Shown one piece after another: positions 25,424 to 34,360 of a stretch of 64,000 nt of DNA. The position numbers and the translations under genes were made by a program. Origin of the DNA: UBA7672 sp041166025 (GTDB taxonomy: Bacteria; Pseudomonadota; Alphaproteobacteria; Caulobacterales; Hyphomonadaceae); the NCBI GenBank assembly GCA_041166025.1, contig JBEAMJ010000028.1, forward strand, positions 1 to 64,000, written 5' to 3'. The notes beneath the pieces are model-generated. The model was not told where the DNA came from. It searched no databases and was given only the letters and a program-made list of their open reading frames with translations. The stretch's first letter is position 1; the number at the start of each line of letters is the position of its first letter.

Positions 25424-26446
25424 ATGCCGTCTGTAACATCGCGTGAATGGCGTCTTCGGGCCCGCCCGGTCGGCGAGCCCAAACCGTCGGACTTTGAACT
25501 GGCAACAGTCGAATCGGCCGAGCCAGGACCGGGACATGTCCAGGTCCGCAACCTCTGGATGACGGTTGATCCCTACATGCGCGGCCGCATGAATGACGCC
25601 AAGAGCTATGCGGCCCCGTTCGAACTGGGACAGGCGATGAACGGCGGCGCTGTGGGTCAGGTGCTGGCCTCGCGTGATGACAACTTCAAGGCCGGCGACC
25701 TTGTGACCTCCTTCGCCGGCTGGCGCGAGGCGTTCACCGCCCCGCCCGCCGCAGTCAACCTGGCCAAGCTCCCCAACCTCCAGCTGCCGACCCAGGCCTA
25801 TCTTGGCGTTGCCGGAATGCCCGGCCATACGGCATGGTCCGGTCTTCTCAAGATCGGCGAACCGAAACCGGGCGAGACGGTGTTCGTCTCAGGCGCCGCC
25901 GGCGCTGTCGGCTCCCTCGTCGGCCAAATTGCCAAACTCAAAGGCTGTCACGTCGTCGGCTCGGCCGGGGGGAGGGACAAGTGCGACTACCTTAAGTCCA
26001 TCGGTTTCGACGAAGCCATTGACTACCGCGCGGCAGGCGACCTGCGCGGCCTGACGAAGGCGCTGCAGCAGGCCGCCCCGAAAGGCGTCGACGTCTATTT
26101 CGACAATGTCGGCGGGGACCACCTGACCGCGGCCATCGCCTGCGCCAACATGCATGCGCGCATGCCGATCTGCGGGATGATCTCGCTCTACAACGCGACC
26201 GGTCCCGTGCCCGGCCCCAACAACATGACCAACATCATCGGCCGCCGCATCAAGCTGCAAGGCTTCATCGTCTCAGACTTCGCCAGCACCTACGCCGAGT
26301 TCGTGAAGGAGATGGCGGGCTGGATCGCCACGGGGAAAATCAAGTACGAGGAAACCGTCATGACCGGCATTGAAAAGGCCCCCGAGGCCTTCCTTGCCCT
26401 GTTCAGCGGCGGAAACACCGGCAAGATGCTCGTGAAACTCGGCTGA
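25424..26446 (+). CDS. NADP-dependent MDR oxidoreductase (CurA-like)
   Basis: A 340-residue zinc-free medium-chain dehydrogenase/reductase. The N-terminal GroES-like domain has the class signature VDPYMRGRMND, and the Rossmann fold has VFVSGAAGAVGSLVGQIAKLKG. FDNVGGDHLTAA and the C-terminal GKMLVKL are also typical. This group reduces alpha,beta-unsaturated ketones or aldehydes with NADPH, as in curcumin/dihydrocurcumin reductase or leukotriene reductase. The in-frame GTG at 25421 is immediately upstream; ATG at 25424 has TGGAGG 6-10 bases before it. A second paralogue lies at 51653. Confidence 0.9.
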   Translation: MPSVTSREWRLRARPVGEPKPSDFELATVESAEPGPGHVQVRNLWMTVDPYMRGRMNDAKSYAAPFELGQAMNGGAVGQVLASRDDNFKAGDLVTSFAGWREAFTAPPAAVNLAKLPNLQLPTQAYLGVAGMPGHTAWSGLLKIGEPKPGETVFVSGAAGAVGSLVGQIAKLKGCHVVGSAGGRDKCDYLKSIGFDEAIDYRAAGDLRGLTKALQQAAPKGVDVYFDNVGGDHLTAAIACANMHARMPICGMISLYNATGPVPGPNNMTNIIGRRIKLQGFIVSDFASTYAEFVKEMAGWIATGKIKYEETVMTGIEKAPEAFLALFSGGNTGKMLVKLG

Positions 26447-26464
26447 CCGGGCTATATTGCCTCT

Positions 26465-26485
26465 GAGGCCCTGCCCCGGGGCCTC
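26465..26485 (+). terminator. Possible terminator hairpin after MDR gene
   Basis: GAGGCCC (26465-26471) pairs exactly with GGGCCTC (26479-26485) around a 7-base loop. It lies 19 bases after the MDR stop. A pyrimidine-rich tail follows but there is no T-run, so termination is only suggested. Confidence 0.4.
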
Positions 26486-26552
26486 CTGCCTTCCCCGCCT
26501 GACAATTCCCGCCGCAACGATTGCTGCCGCCTGTTTGAAAGAAGACTTCGCC

Positions 26553-27458
26553 ATGGCCCGCCTGTTCGACAGCTATGTGATGGTGGACTGGAGCGCCGCC
26601 TCCAAACCCGCCACCGGCGCCGACTCCATCTGGATCGGCGCCCTCACACCGGACTCCCGCCTCAAGCTGGCGTTCAAGGCGTCGAACCCGCCCACGCGCG
26701 CCAAGGCGCTCGAAGAGCTCGCCGACCTGCTCGGCCGCTGCCTCAAGCGTGGCGACCGCGTGCTGCTCGGCATGGACTTTCCCATGGGCTTTCCGACCGG
26801 CACGGCTGCAGCGCTCAAACTGAAAGGCGAGCCATGGCGGGCGACACGCGACTTCCTGCTCAAGGAAATGAAAGACAAGCCGGACAATTCCAACAACCGC
26901 TTCGCCCTCGCGGCGCGGATGAACCGGCTCATCTCCGAGGGGCCGTTTCCTTTCTGGGGCTGCTCGAAGAAGGACGAACTCACCACACTCGCGATGAAGA
27001 AAGTGCGCGAGCACGGACCGAAGGACACCCCCGAGTTCCGCATCACCGAGGAGCATATGGCCGAGACACGCAAGGTTCGCCCGCAACCTGTGTGGAAGAT
27101 CGCCTATGCCGGCGCCGTCGGCGGACAGACCCTGACCGGCCTGCCCGCCGTCGAACGCCTGCGCACGACCTTTCCTGCAATGAAGATCTGGCCCTTCGAA
27201 CTGCCGCTCGCGAAGATCGATGAAGAGGCGCTGGCTGGCACGCGCATCGTTGTTGCCGAGACCTATCCGCAGCTTGTCGCCAAGCAGGTCGGCGCCAGCG
27301 AGATCCGCGACGAGGCGCAGGTTCGGACGATGGCAGAATGGTTCGCCGAGCGTGACGCAAACGGAAAGCTCGGCCAGGTATTCGCCACGGAAGCCAAGCT
27401 GACGGACACCCAAAAAGAGGCCGTGACGCAAGAGGAAGGCTGGATTCTGGGGATATAA
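26553..27458 (+). CDS. Unrecognised protein with DWSA motif, DUF429-like fold
   Basis: A 301-residue cytosolic protein. It begins MARLFDSYVMVDWSAASKP, where the acidic strand VMVDWSA and the later LLGMDFPMGF and VVAETYPQLVA resemble the acidic residues of RNase-H-like folds such as DUF429. Trp, Pro and short charged helices are conserved-looking (DKPDNSNNRFALAARMNRLI; SEGPFPFWGCSKKDE). The frame is open from 26457, but the ATG at 26553 follows a GAAAGAAGA-rich stretch and starts the folded region. Some databases label relatives as molybdopterin or cobalamin biosynthesis proteins; I do not support that from sequence. Function is unknown. Confidence 0.7.
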   Translation: MARLFDSYVMVDWSAASKPATGADSIWIGALTPDSRLKLAFKASNPPTRAKALEELADLLGRCLKRGDRVLLGMDFPMGFPTGTAAALKLKGEPWRATRDFLLKEMKDKPDNSNNRFALAARMNRLISEGPFPFWGCSKKDELTTLAMKKVREHGPKDTPEFRITEEHMAETRKVRPQPVWKIAYAGAVGGQTLTGLPAVERLRTTFPAMKIWPFELPLAKIDEEALAGTRIVVAETYPQLVAKQVGASEIRDEAQVRTMAEWFAERDANGKLGQVFATEAKLTDTQKEAVTQEEGWILGI

Positions 27459-27553
27459 TCGCGCCTTCCGCGCACGTCCGGGATTGAAGAATCGGAATTG
27501 AGCGCGCCCGATCTGGCGCCGCCGTATTGCGGCTTCATCCTGCGAGGGGGGCC

Positions 27554-27823
27554 ATGAACAAGTCTGACCTGATCAAACTGATCGCCGACACCAACGGCAT
27601 CAAGCTCACCGAAGCGACGCGGCTCGTAGATGCGGTGTTCGACACCATCACCGCGCAACTGAAACGCGGCGAGCAGGTTGCGATCTCGGGCTTTGGAACG
27701 TTCGTGACCAAGACCCGTGCAGCGCGCGAAGGCCGCAATCCCGCAACCGGGATGGCGATAAAGATACCCGCACGCACCGCAGCCGCGTTCAAGCCGGCAC
27801 AGGCGATGAAGGATCTGAAATAG
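27554..27823 (+). CDS. hup: HU-type DNA-binding protein
   Basis: An 89-residue histone-like protein that bends DNA as a homodimer and compacts the nucleoid. The N-terminal helices (MNKSDLIKLIADTNG) and the central FGTFVTKTRAAREGRNPATG beta-arm with the conserved Pro-containing tip are all present. The frame opens at 27527, but the ATG at 27554 has GAGGGGG upstream and gives the standard HU N-terminus. It ends 6 bases before the end of the convergent MATE gene. It resembles HU rather than IHF in its arm sequence and lack of IHF-specific residues; which chromosomal copy it represents cannot be told. Confidence 0.93.
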   Translation: MNKSDLIKLIADTNGIKLTEATRLVDAVFDTITAQLKRGEQVAISGFGTFVTKTRAAREGRNPATGMAIKIPARTAAAFKPAQAMKDLK

Positions 27824-27829
27824 CGCGGG

Positions 27830-29302
27830 TCAGTGCGCCATCACCTTCGCCGACGCGTCCTGAAGCTCCGCCCGCTTGCCCGCCGTGCGGCTCTTGATCT
27901 CCAGCGCCAGCACCTGCCCCACGCCGGCTGCCACCGACGCGATGCTTATGCCGATGAAGACGCCCCACACACCGAGGCCCATGGCGCCCGGCCAGTGCGC
28001 CGGCCAGAACAGCAGCGAGCTGAACGCGTTCGTCGCCGCCGGCGCTGTGTCGGGCGTGAACGCCATCCACACGCACAGCGGCAACATGATGATGATGTAG
28101 CTGCCCACATGGGTGAAGGTCGGCAGCCAGACGACGCCCTGCGCCCGCAGGCCCATCGCGCCAACGACCTGCAGCCCGTCAAAGAGCGTCACGCCCGCTG
28201 CAAACGCCAGCATCAGCGCGAGCGTCGGCATCAGGCTCGCTGCATGCGCCGCGCCGCCGGCCTGCGCCTCGGGCCCGGTCAAAAGCCAGTGCGCGACAAC
28301 ATCCTTCAGCAGCACGAGGATCAGCGCCAGCACCAGCCCCACCACGATTGCGGCAACAATGCCAAGGCGCGAGGCCTCGCGCACGCCAAGGCCATCCTTG
28401 CGCCCGAAGCGTTCCGCCACGCGCACGCTCGTCGCTGTGCCCATGCCCATATAGATCATGAAGATAACGCCCATCATCTGCACGGTGAGGCCGTAGATCG
28501 AACCGGCGTCGATCGAGACCAGCGTTGCGATCACGAATGTCAGGTTGAACGCGCCCCACTCCGCCGCGTTCGCCACGCCCGTGCCGACGCCCACCTTGTT
28601 CTGGCGCAGGAACTCGCCTGGCGGTCCCTTCGGCGAAGGCTTGTAAGCCGGCGTCACGAACGCGATGATCACAAGGAAGCACACCATCATGAAGATGCGC
28701 GAGCCCGTGGTCGCCCACGCCACGCCGATGGCGCCGTACTGCGGCACCAGGAGCAGGTCGAGCACGAGGTTCAAGACCACCGCCGTCATCGACACGGCCG
28801 TGACGAGGTTCGGCTTGCGCAACGCCTCCAGGTACATCGAGCACGCCATGCCCAGCATGTGCCCCACCGTCCCCAGCGCCAGGATTTCCGTCGTCTGCCG
28901 GATCGGCCCGACCAGGTCCTCGCTGAACCCGAAGCCGCGCACCAGGGGTTCGGCGATCAGGAACACCAGCACTGTCGCAAGCACGCCATAAAGCGCACCG
29001 ACCCACAGTCCGCGGCGCAGGATGCGTCCCGTCTCCTCCGCCTTGCCCGATCCGCTCAACTCCGCCGACATCACCGAGACGCCCAGCATCAGGCCCATGC
29101 CGAAGCCCATCGTAACGCCGCTCGGCAACCAGCCATTGAGCACGAGCGGCAACTGTCCAGGCGCGTGCTGCGCCAGCACGACAGCGTCCGTCAGCCCCAT
29201 CAGCATGAACGAGGCGCGCGACATCGCAACGGGAACAGCAAGCCGCGTCAGGTCGAGTATCTCGGATGGCCGTGCCCAGGCGGGCAGGCGGGAGGCGGTC
29301 AT
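27830..29302 (-). CDS. MATE-family multidrug efflux transporter
   Basis: A 490-residue polytopic inner-membrane protein with about 12 hydrophobic segments in two repeats of six (first at about residues 20-215, second from about 255). It is of the NorM/DinF-like MATE family, which exchanges cationic compounds for H+ or Na+. Recognisable motifs include FGMGLMLGVSVMSAELSG and MACSMYLEALRKP. The frame starts at 29314 (MEPAMTASR); the ATG at 29302 has a GGAG seven bases upstream. It lies on the minus strand after the DUF2185 gene; the 71-base gap leaves cotranscription possible. Substrate unknown. Confidence 0.92.
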   Translation of the reverse strand: MTASRLPAWARPSEILDLTRLAVPVAMSRASFMLMGLTDAVVLAQHAPGQLPLVLNGWLPSGVTMGFGMGLMLGVSVMSAELSGSGKAEETGRILRRGLWVGALYGVLATVLVFLIAEPLVRGFGFSEDLVGPIRQTTEILALGTVGHMLGMACSMYLEALRKPNLVTAVSMTAVVLNLVLDLLLVPQYGAIGVAWATTGSRIFMMVCFLVIIAFVTPAYKPSPKGPPGEFLRQNKVGVGTGVANAAEWGAFNLTFVIATLVSIDAGSIYGLTVQMMGVIFMIYMGMGTATSVRVAERFGRKDGLGVREASRLGIVAAIVVGLVLALILVLLKDVVAHWLLTGPEAQAGGAAHAASLMPTLALMLAFAAGVTLFDGLQVVGAMGLRAQGVVWLPTFTHVGSYIIIMLPLCVWMAFTPDTAPAATNAFSSLLFWPAHWPGAMGLGVWGVFIGISIASVAAGVGQVLALEIKSRTAGKRAELQDASAKVMAH

Positions 29303-29373
29303 GGCTGGCTCCATTGCGCATCTGCCGTGCGCTTCTGGCCGTGGACCGCTGTGTCAGGCGCCCCGGGGAGGGC

Positions 29374-29724
29374 TTAATCCTCCGGCGGCGACCAGTCGTC
29401 AACTGCCCTGAATTTCGCCGCGCCGGGCACACGCTCGAAAGCAGCGCCCCGCGGCTCGTCAAGCAGGGGGATTATGGTCGGGTCGTAGTTGGCGATCGTG
29501 TTGACGTCATAGACGCCATGATTGTCCACCTCGTCCATGTAGTCCTGGTCTTCCAGGCCCGACAGGAAGCGCCAGCCAGAGTCCTGAGCATTGTCAGGTG
29601 CCTCGCGATACATGAAGCCCACGCGCCTGCCCTGCCGTGTGATCATGTCGGTGGCGATGCAGGCCCCACGCCCGGTAGCGAGCGGCCTGATATCCTCCGG
29701 CTTCAGTTTGATCGGCTTGTTCAT
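29374..29724 (-). CDS. DUF2185 (Imm33-type) protein
   Basis: A 116-residue protein matching the DUF2185 pattern: an N-terminal GRGACIATDMITRQGRRVGFMYREAP strand pair, then GWRFLSGLEDQDYMDEVDNHGVYDVNTIANYDPTIIPLL, the family core. The ATG at 29724 shares its A with the stop codon of the lipoprotein gene (TGATG), a classic translational coupling. DUF2185 proteins are catalogued among immunity-type proteins of polymorphic toxin systems, but no toxin is visible here, so the role is unknown. A larger upstream frame (to 30231) is an out-of-frame shadow of the lipoprotein. Confidence 0.8.
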   Translation of the reverse strand: MNKPIKLKPEDIRPLATGRGACIATDMITRQGRRVGFMYREAPDNAQDSGWRFLSGLEDQDYMDEVDNHGVYDVNTIANYDPTIIPLLDEPRGAAFERVPGAAKFRAVDDWSPPED

Positions 29725-30191
29725 CAGCGTTTGCAGGTGGTGACGATGTCCTCGTCCGTGGTTGAGGTGAAGGAATTCTCGCCGAACACCACCGTGCTCG
29801 TCGACGACTGGCCAACGACGCCGTCGATCATCGGCTGCACAAGCGACTCCACCATGTCCGTCGGCATGGGTTGACCGGCCATCGTCGCCGAGATGAGCCT
29901 CATGGCGGTGACCATTTCTGTCATCTTGCCATCCTCGCCAAAGCCCCAGGTCGAATCCGCATTGGCCGTCAGTGCAATCTTCACCGCGCCGGCATCGACG
30001 CCGATACTCGACTGGCTCTGCGCGAGCCCATTGGCCTGATAGTCGAACACCCCGCTGATGGTGATGTTCTCGGACTCCGTCTCGCACGTCCACTTGCCCA
30101 TGATCATCTGCTGCGGCGTCCGTGGCTCTGGCGTCGATCCGCAAGCGCCGAGCGCTGCAAGCACCACTGAACTGATGGCAATGCGAATCAT
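29724..30191 (-). CDS. Putative lipoprotein
   Basis: A 155-residue exported lipoprotein. The signal peptide ends in the lipobox LGAC with the lipidated Cys at position 17 (VVLAALGACGSTPEP). The mature part resembles a small beta-rich secreted domain (MIMGKWTCETESENITISGVFDY; VVFGENSFTSTTDEDIVTTCKR). It has two further cysteines, one near each end (WTCET and TTCKR), that could form a disulfide. The stop codon overlaps the DUF2185 start by one base. A frame to 30365 is open upstream but carries no signal peptide. No known family recognised. Confidence 0.75.
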   Translation of the reverse strand: MIRIAISSVVLAALGACGSTPEPRTPQQMIMGKWTCETESENITISGVFDYQANGLAQSQSSIGVDAGAVKIALTANADSTWGFGEDGKMTEMVTAMRLISATMAGQPMPTDMVESLVQPMIDGVVGQSSTSTVVFGENSFTSTTDEDIVTTCKR

Positions 30192-30268
30192 GCGCGAGAC
30201 CCCTGCAAAACTTCCTGACCGGAGAGGGCAATACGCGCTGAACAGGGCGAAGTCCACGCGCGGCTGCG

Positions 30269-30640
30269 CTATGGACATTTCACGCGCGGCACGATGGCGG
30301 ACCCGCTCACGACGCTGAGTTCCCGCCCGCCGTCTCCGAGTTCCAGCCGCACTGACCCATCCCATTCAGCGCCGGGCCCCGTGAAGTGGCCGTCGACACG
30401 AACAGCCGTCTCGCCATCCGGCGCCGCCCCGGTAACCTGCACGCGCGTGTCTTCCATCAGCAAGTCCGTCGGCGTGACCGTCACTGCATACGGTCCACTG
30501 CGCCCGCAATCGCCAATGCTCGCATCCCACCTGCCGACAAATTGCGCCGGCACTTCGCTCAGCGTCGCAGCCGGCGGCGGCTCATCGCAGGCCGACGCCA
30601 GTACAAGGATCGGAATCGCAAATCCAGACAGTCGCGGCAT
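30269..30640 (-). CDS. Putative small lipoprotein
   Basis: A 123-residue protein with a lipobox LASAC (Cys18). The mature portion carries FVGRWDASIGDCGRSGPYAVTV and ends VSGSAIVPRVKCP, giving two cysteines placed to bridge the ends. This WD-rich start and closing Cys resemble the neighbouring lipoprotein. Both may be paralogous envelope-associated lipocalin-like or META-like proteins, but I do not recognise the family. It is in a minus-strand row of secreted proteins. Confidence 0.65.
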   Translation of the reverse strand: MPRLSGFAIPILVLASACDEPPPAATLSEVPAQFVGRWDASIGDCGRSGPYAVTVTPTDLLMEDTRVQVTGAAPDGETAVRVDGHFTGPGAEWDGSVRLELGDGGRELSVVSGSAIVPRVKCP

Positions 30641-30694
30641 CGAAACGCTCCGACGCTTTCATTGCTGGGTGTAGTCCAGATTCTGCTGGATATC

Positions 30695-31201
30695 CTAATT
30701 CTCGTCGGCGAGGGCCTGTCGGCTGCAGAGCATCGGTCCGCCGTAATCCAGCATCAACTGGTCATCCACAACGCTTGCCCAGCCTCCCCTCTCGCCCACC
30801 ATCTCCACAATAAACGCTTGCTGGTATGGCCCTGGGTCCACGCTGTAGCCATTGAGCAGCAGGTCCGTCACCTTTGCTTCCGTATTGTTGAACAACAACA
30901 GGCTGCCTTTCTCGTAATAGCCATCCACCTTCCACGTCCCATTTACAAACGTGCGGACAGTCACGCTGCGTGGGCCTGACCCCGACACTTCGCCTCTAGC
31001 GATGCCGACCATGCCGTGTGTGAAGGTTCCGTCGGCCGAGAACGCTAGCTTGTGTTCAAATTCCATTTCGACGCCGAAGCGGCCCGAATCTCCGGCCTGA
31101 TCGCACACCCACGCGCCGGCAATCTGCGACGGCTCCACCTGTGCGTTGGCAACGCCCGACAGCCCGAAAAGGAAAAACGCAAGACCAATTGCCCAACGCA
31201 T
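30695..31201 (-). CDS. Secreted hypothetical protein
   Basis: A 168-residue protein with a clear Sec signal peptide (AIGLAFFLFGLSGVANAQ, cleavage after residue 20). The mature part is GxWxCD-like (IAGAWVCDQAGDSGRFGVEMEF), with a second Cys near the end (MLCSRQAL), a pattern shared with the two lipoproteins downstream. It starts 12 bases after the end of the DAHP synthase gene, on the same strand. Probably a periplasmic or outer-membrane-associated protein of unknown function. Confidence 0.7.
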   Translation of the reverse strand: MRWAIGLAFFLFGLSGVANAQVEPSQIAGAWVCDQAGDSGRFGVEMEFEHKLAFSADGTFTHGMVGIARGEVSGSGPRSVTVRTFVNGTWKVDGYYEKGSLLLFNNTEAKVTDLLLNGYSVDPGPYQQAFIVEMVGERGGWASVVDDQLMLDYGGPMLCSRQALADEN

Positions 31202-31213
31202 TCTTCCTTATCC

Positions 31214-32575
31214 TTACCGCTTCGCCGCCAGCTTCTCCGCTAGCAGGAACGCGAGGTCGAGCGCCTGTTCGTTGTTCAGCCGCGGGTCACAGTGCGTGTG
31301 ATAGCGGTCCTGCAGGTCCATCGCGGTGATCTGCCGCCCGCCGCCCGTGCACTCGGTCACATCCTGCCCGGTCATCTCAAGATGGACGCCACCCGCATGT
31401 GCGCCTTCGCTCTCCACCACATCGATGAAGTCGCTCACTTCTTTCAGGATGCGCTCGAACGGCCGCGTCTTGTAGCCCGACTCCGTCTTCTCGACATTGC
31501 CGTGCATCGGGTCGGACGACCATACCACCTTGCGCCCGGCGCTCTGGACGGCCCGCACCAGCTTGGGCAAACCATCACGCACCTTGTCGGACCCGAACCG
31601 CGCAATCAGGGTGAGCCTGCCGGGGATGTTGTCCGGATTGAGGATGTCTATCAGGCGCAGCAGGTCGTCGGTCGACAGACTCGGTCCGCATTTCAGTCCG
31701 ATCGGATTGCGCACGCCGCGGCAGAATTCCACATGCGCGCCATCCGGCTGCCGCGTGCGATCGCCGATCCAGATCATGTGCGCGGAGGTGTCGTAGAACT
31801 CGCCCGGGCGCGTCGAGTCCTCCCGCGTCATCGCCTGCTCATAACCGAGCAGCAGCGCCTCGTGGCTCGTGTAGAAGTCCGTCTGTGACAGCGCCGGCGT
31901 CGTCTCCGGCGTGATGCCGCAGCTTTCCATGAACTCCATCGCGTCCGTGATCCGCGCCGCCATGGCCTTGTAGCGGTCTGCGGTGGGCGAACGCTCGACA
32001 AAGCCCAGCATCCAGCGATGGATGTTGCCAAGGCTGGCATAACCACCCTGCGCAAACGCCCGCAGCAGGTTCAGCGTCGCGGCCGACTGCAGATAGGCCT
32101 GCAGCAGTCGCTGCGGATCGGGCGTCCGCGCTTCCGGCGTGAACTCCATCCCGTTGATGTTGTCGCCGCGATAGCTTGGCAGCGTCACACCGTCGATCGT
32201 CTCCGTCGGCGCCGAGCGCGGCTTGGCGAACTGCCCGGCAATCCGCCCCACCTTCACGACGGACTTCTTCCCCGCGAATGTCAGGACTACCGCCATCTGC
32301 AGGATCAGGCGAAACGTGTCGCGGATGTTGTTCGGATGGAACTCTTTGAAGCTCTCGGCGCAATCTCCGCCCTGCAGCAGGAAGGCCTTGCCCTCCGCCA
32401 CATCGCCCAGTCGCGCCGTGAGCGTCCGAGCCTCGCCGGCAAACACCAGCGGCGGATAGCTCGTCAGCTGCGTCTCGACGGCGGCGAGCTTGTCCATGTC
32501 CGGATAGTCAGCCGGAATGTGAAGCGCGGGCTTCCGACGCCAGGAATCCGGCGTCCAGCCTGACGGTCCGCTCAT
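31214..32575 (-). CDS. aroG: Class II 3-deoxy-7-phosphoheptulonate (DAHP) synthase
   Basis: The first enzyme of the shikimate pathway, condensing PEP and erythrose-4-phosphate into DAHP. The plant/bacterial class II form is evident: FLLQGGDCAESF with the metal-binding Cys, RIAGQFAKPRSAPTE, SFYTSHEALLLGYEQAMTR-like DFYTSHEALLL, VWSSDPMHGNVE with the conserved His, and GVHLEMTGQDVTECTGG near the end. The frame opens at 32692, but the ATG at 32575 has a GAGGGGGGG stretch upstream and gives 453 residues, close to the family length. It follows asd by 129 bases in the same direction. Confidence 0.96.
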   Translation of the reverse strand: MSGPSGWTPDSWRRKPALHIPADYPDMDKLAAVETQLTSYPPLVFAGEARTLTARLGDVAEGKAFLLQGGDCAESFKEFHPNNIRDTFRLILQMAVVLTFAGKKSVVKVGRIAGQFAKPRSAPTETIDGVTLPSYRGDNINGMEFTPEARTPDPQRLLQAYLQSAATLNLLRAFAQGGYASLGNIHRWMLGFVERSPTADRYKAMAARITDAMEFMESCGITPETTPALSQTDFYTSHEALLLGYEQAMTREDSTRPGEFYDTSAHMIWIGDRTRQPDGAHVEFCRGVRNPIGLKCGPSLSTDDLLRLIDILNPDNIPGRLTLIARFGSDKVRDGLPKLVRAVQSAGRKVVWSSDPMHGNVEKTESGYKTRPFERILKEVSDFIDVVESEGAHAGGVHLEMTGQDVTECTGGGRQITAMDLQDRYHTHCDPRLNNEQALDLAFLLAEKLAAKR

Positions 32576-32704
32576 TCCACCCCCCCTCGATCCATCTGAT
32601 GGGCTCATCTCGTCGCCTGCTCCCATCGACCCCGGCCGTTCAAGAACATCACCGAAGCCCGCATCAATCCGTTCGTCACGCATAGCACACACACCCAGTC
32701 GGAA

Positions 32705-33769
32705 TCAGGCAAGACGTTCTGCGATCTGCACCGCGTTGAGGGCCGCGCCCTTCAGCAGCTGGTCGCCCGAAATGAACAGCGCGAGCGAATGTCCAGTCGG
32801 GTCCGACACGTCCTCGCGGATACGGCCCACCAACACATCATTCTGTCCACTCGACTCGTTCGGCATCGGGAAATGGTTCGCCGCGCGATTGTCCACCACC
32901 TTCACGCCCGGCGCCTTGGCCAGAACGGCGCGGGCCTGGTCAACCGACACCTTGTCGGCGAACTCCGCCGTGATCGCCATCGAGTGCGCCCGAAGAACAG
33001 GCACGCGCACGCAGGTGACGCCCACGCGCAGCTCCGGCAGGTTCATGATCTTGCGCAGTTCCTTGACGACCTTTTGCTCCTCGCCGTTATAGCCATCCTC
33101 GCCGATCGTGGTGTTGTGGCTGAACAGGTTGAACGCGTAAGGGTGTGGCAGAACGCGCGGCTGGTACGCCTCGCCCTTGAGATAGGCGCGCGTTGCCTCC
33201 TCCAGCTCGTCCATCGCCGGCCTGCCCGCCCCCGAGGCCGACTGGTAGGTCGACATGATCACGCGCTTCAGCTTGCCTTCCCGGTGCAGCGGCCACAGCG
33301 CCATGACGGCAATCGCCGCGACGCAGTTGGGGTTGGCGTAGATTTTCTGGTTCGGGCGGATCTGGTCGCCATTCACTTCCGGGACGACCAGCGGCACCGA
33401 TGCATCCATCCGGAAGGCCGACGAGTTATCGATCGCATACGCGCCCGATTTCACCGCAACCGGCACATACTCCTTGGAAATATCCGTCTCGGAGGCGAAC
33501 AGCACGACATCGCAACCCGCAAACGCGTCCGGCGTCAGCACCTGCATCTCGACATCCTTGCCGCGGAACTTGAAGCGCTTGCCGGCCGAACGCTCCGACG
33601 CGAATGCCTTCAGCGTATCGGTCGGAAAGCGCGACTCCTCGAGACACCGCAGCATTTCGGCGCCGACAGCGCCCGTTGCGCCGACGACAGCCACGGTCTT
33701 CGCGCCAGCGCTTCCGCTCACGCTCCGTTCGGCGCTCTGGCTCGCCAATGCCTGGGTGGGGTGGGTCAC
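32705..33769 (-). CDS. asd: Aspartate-semialdehyde dehydrogenase
   Basis: A 354-residue NADP-dependent enzyme making aspartate semialdehyde from aspartyl phosphate, feeding lysine/diaminopimelate, threonine and methionine synthesis. The NADP loop VAVVGATGAVGAEML, the active-site cysteine Cys149 in IYANPNCVAA, and the SGAGRPAMDELEE region are intact. The frame opens at 33904 with an unlikely Pro/Gly-rich leader; the GTG at 33769 has GAGGAG seven bases upstream and starts with a short 20-residue tail before the Rossmann core. It heads the run that includes DAHP synthase. Confidence 0.95.
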   Translation of the reverse strand: MTHPTQALASQSAERSVSGSAGAKTVAVVGATGAVGAEMLRCLEESRFPTDTLKAFASERSAGKRFKFRGKDVEMQVLTPDAFAGCDVVLFASETDISKEYVPVAVKSGAYAIDNSSAFRMDASVPLVVPEVNGDQIRPNQKIYANPNCVAAIAVMALWPLHREGKLKRVIMSTYQSASGAGRPAMDELEEATRAYLKGEAYQPRVLPHPYAFNLFSHNTTIGEDGYNGEEQKVVKELRKIMNLPELRVGVTCVRVPVLRAHSMAITAEFADKVSVDQARAVLAKAPGVKVVDNRAANHFPMPNESSGQNDVLVGRIREDVSDPTGHSLALFISGDQLLKGAALNAVQIAERLA

Positions 33770-34360
33770 TGTCGTCTCCTCTCGAGCCGGGAGACGGGGC
33801 GATCTCGGCCCCGTCCGGTGTCCGGCGGGGCTGGTCGGCGGGCTTCTGGCTAGTTCGAAACAGCCAAGCGCGCCATCAGCCCCATCGGGGTAATGGTTTT
33901 CCAATAGCGCTTGAAAAACGAACGTTGCATGGGGCCGAGTGTTTACGCGGGTCCCGCCAGAAGGTCAATCCGTGCACAGCCGCCATGCGAACACCTGCCC
34001 GAGGGGAGAATTCAACCCCCGGCGGATCCATCCTTGGGACCGTCATCCCCCCAACCCGAAGCGCCCGCGCCTGCGGAGCTTGATGCCAGGTTTGAGGGAA
34101 AGTCGCCGCGTGAAACTGGGGGGAGACAAAAGCGTCATGCACGATTTCAGCCATTGCCACCGGAAATCGGCGAATAGGGAGGCATGAGATCTTCGGGGCG
34201 CGTGGCGGGCGCAGAATCGCGCCGAAGGTTGATGGCGTGCGTGAGCCTCGTGCGAGCCGCCACGACAACGCCTGGCCGTCGGCCGGGCCTGACACCCAGG
34301 AACGCTAAGGCCTGCCGATCTCAAACCCAGACCTGCGCCGCAGGGATCGCGAAATCGCAC
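33770..34360. other. Intergenic stretch with no supported gene
   Basis: 591 bases between asd and the EAL-like gene, both on the minus strand. Short frames exist on both strands (for example one with a GGGAGGC before ATG at 34184) but they show no coherent protein features. A region near 34275-34310 has a GGCCGTCGGCC-type self-complement. No promoter could be assigned. The asd promoter should lie here. Confidence 0.5.

Noticed and set aside
27833..29377. Long plus-strand frame of 514 codons
   Set aside because: It is the shadow of the MATE gene: extremely rich in His, Arg and Gln, without any protein feature.
33876..34295. Minus-strand frame before asd
   Set aside because: Low-complexity Pro/Arg-rich sequence with no fold signs; it overlaps other short frames equally well.
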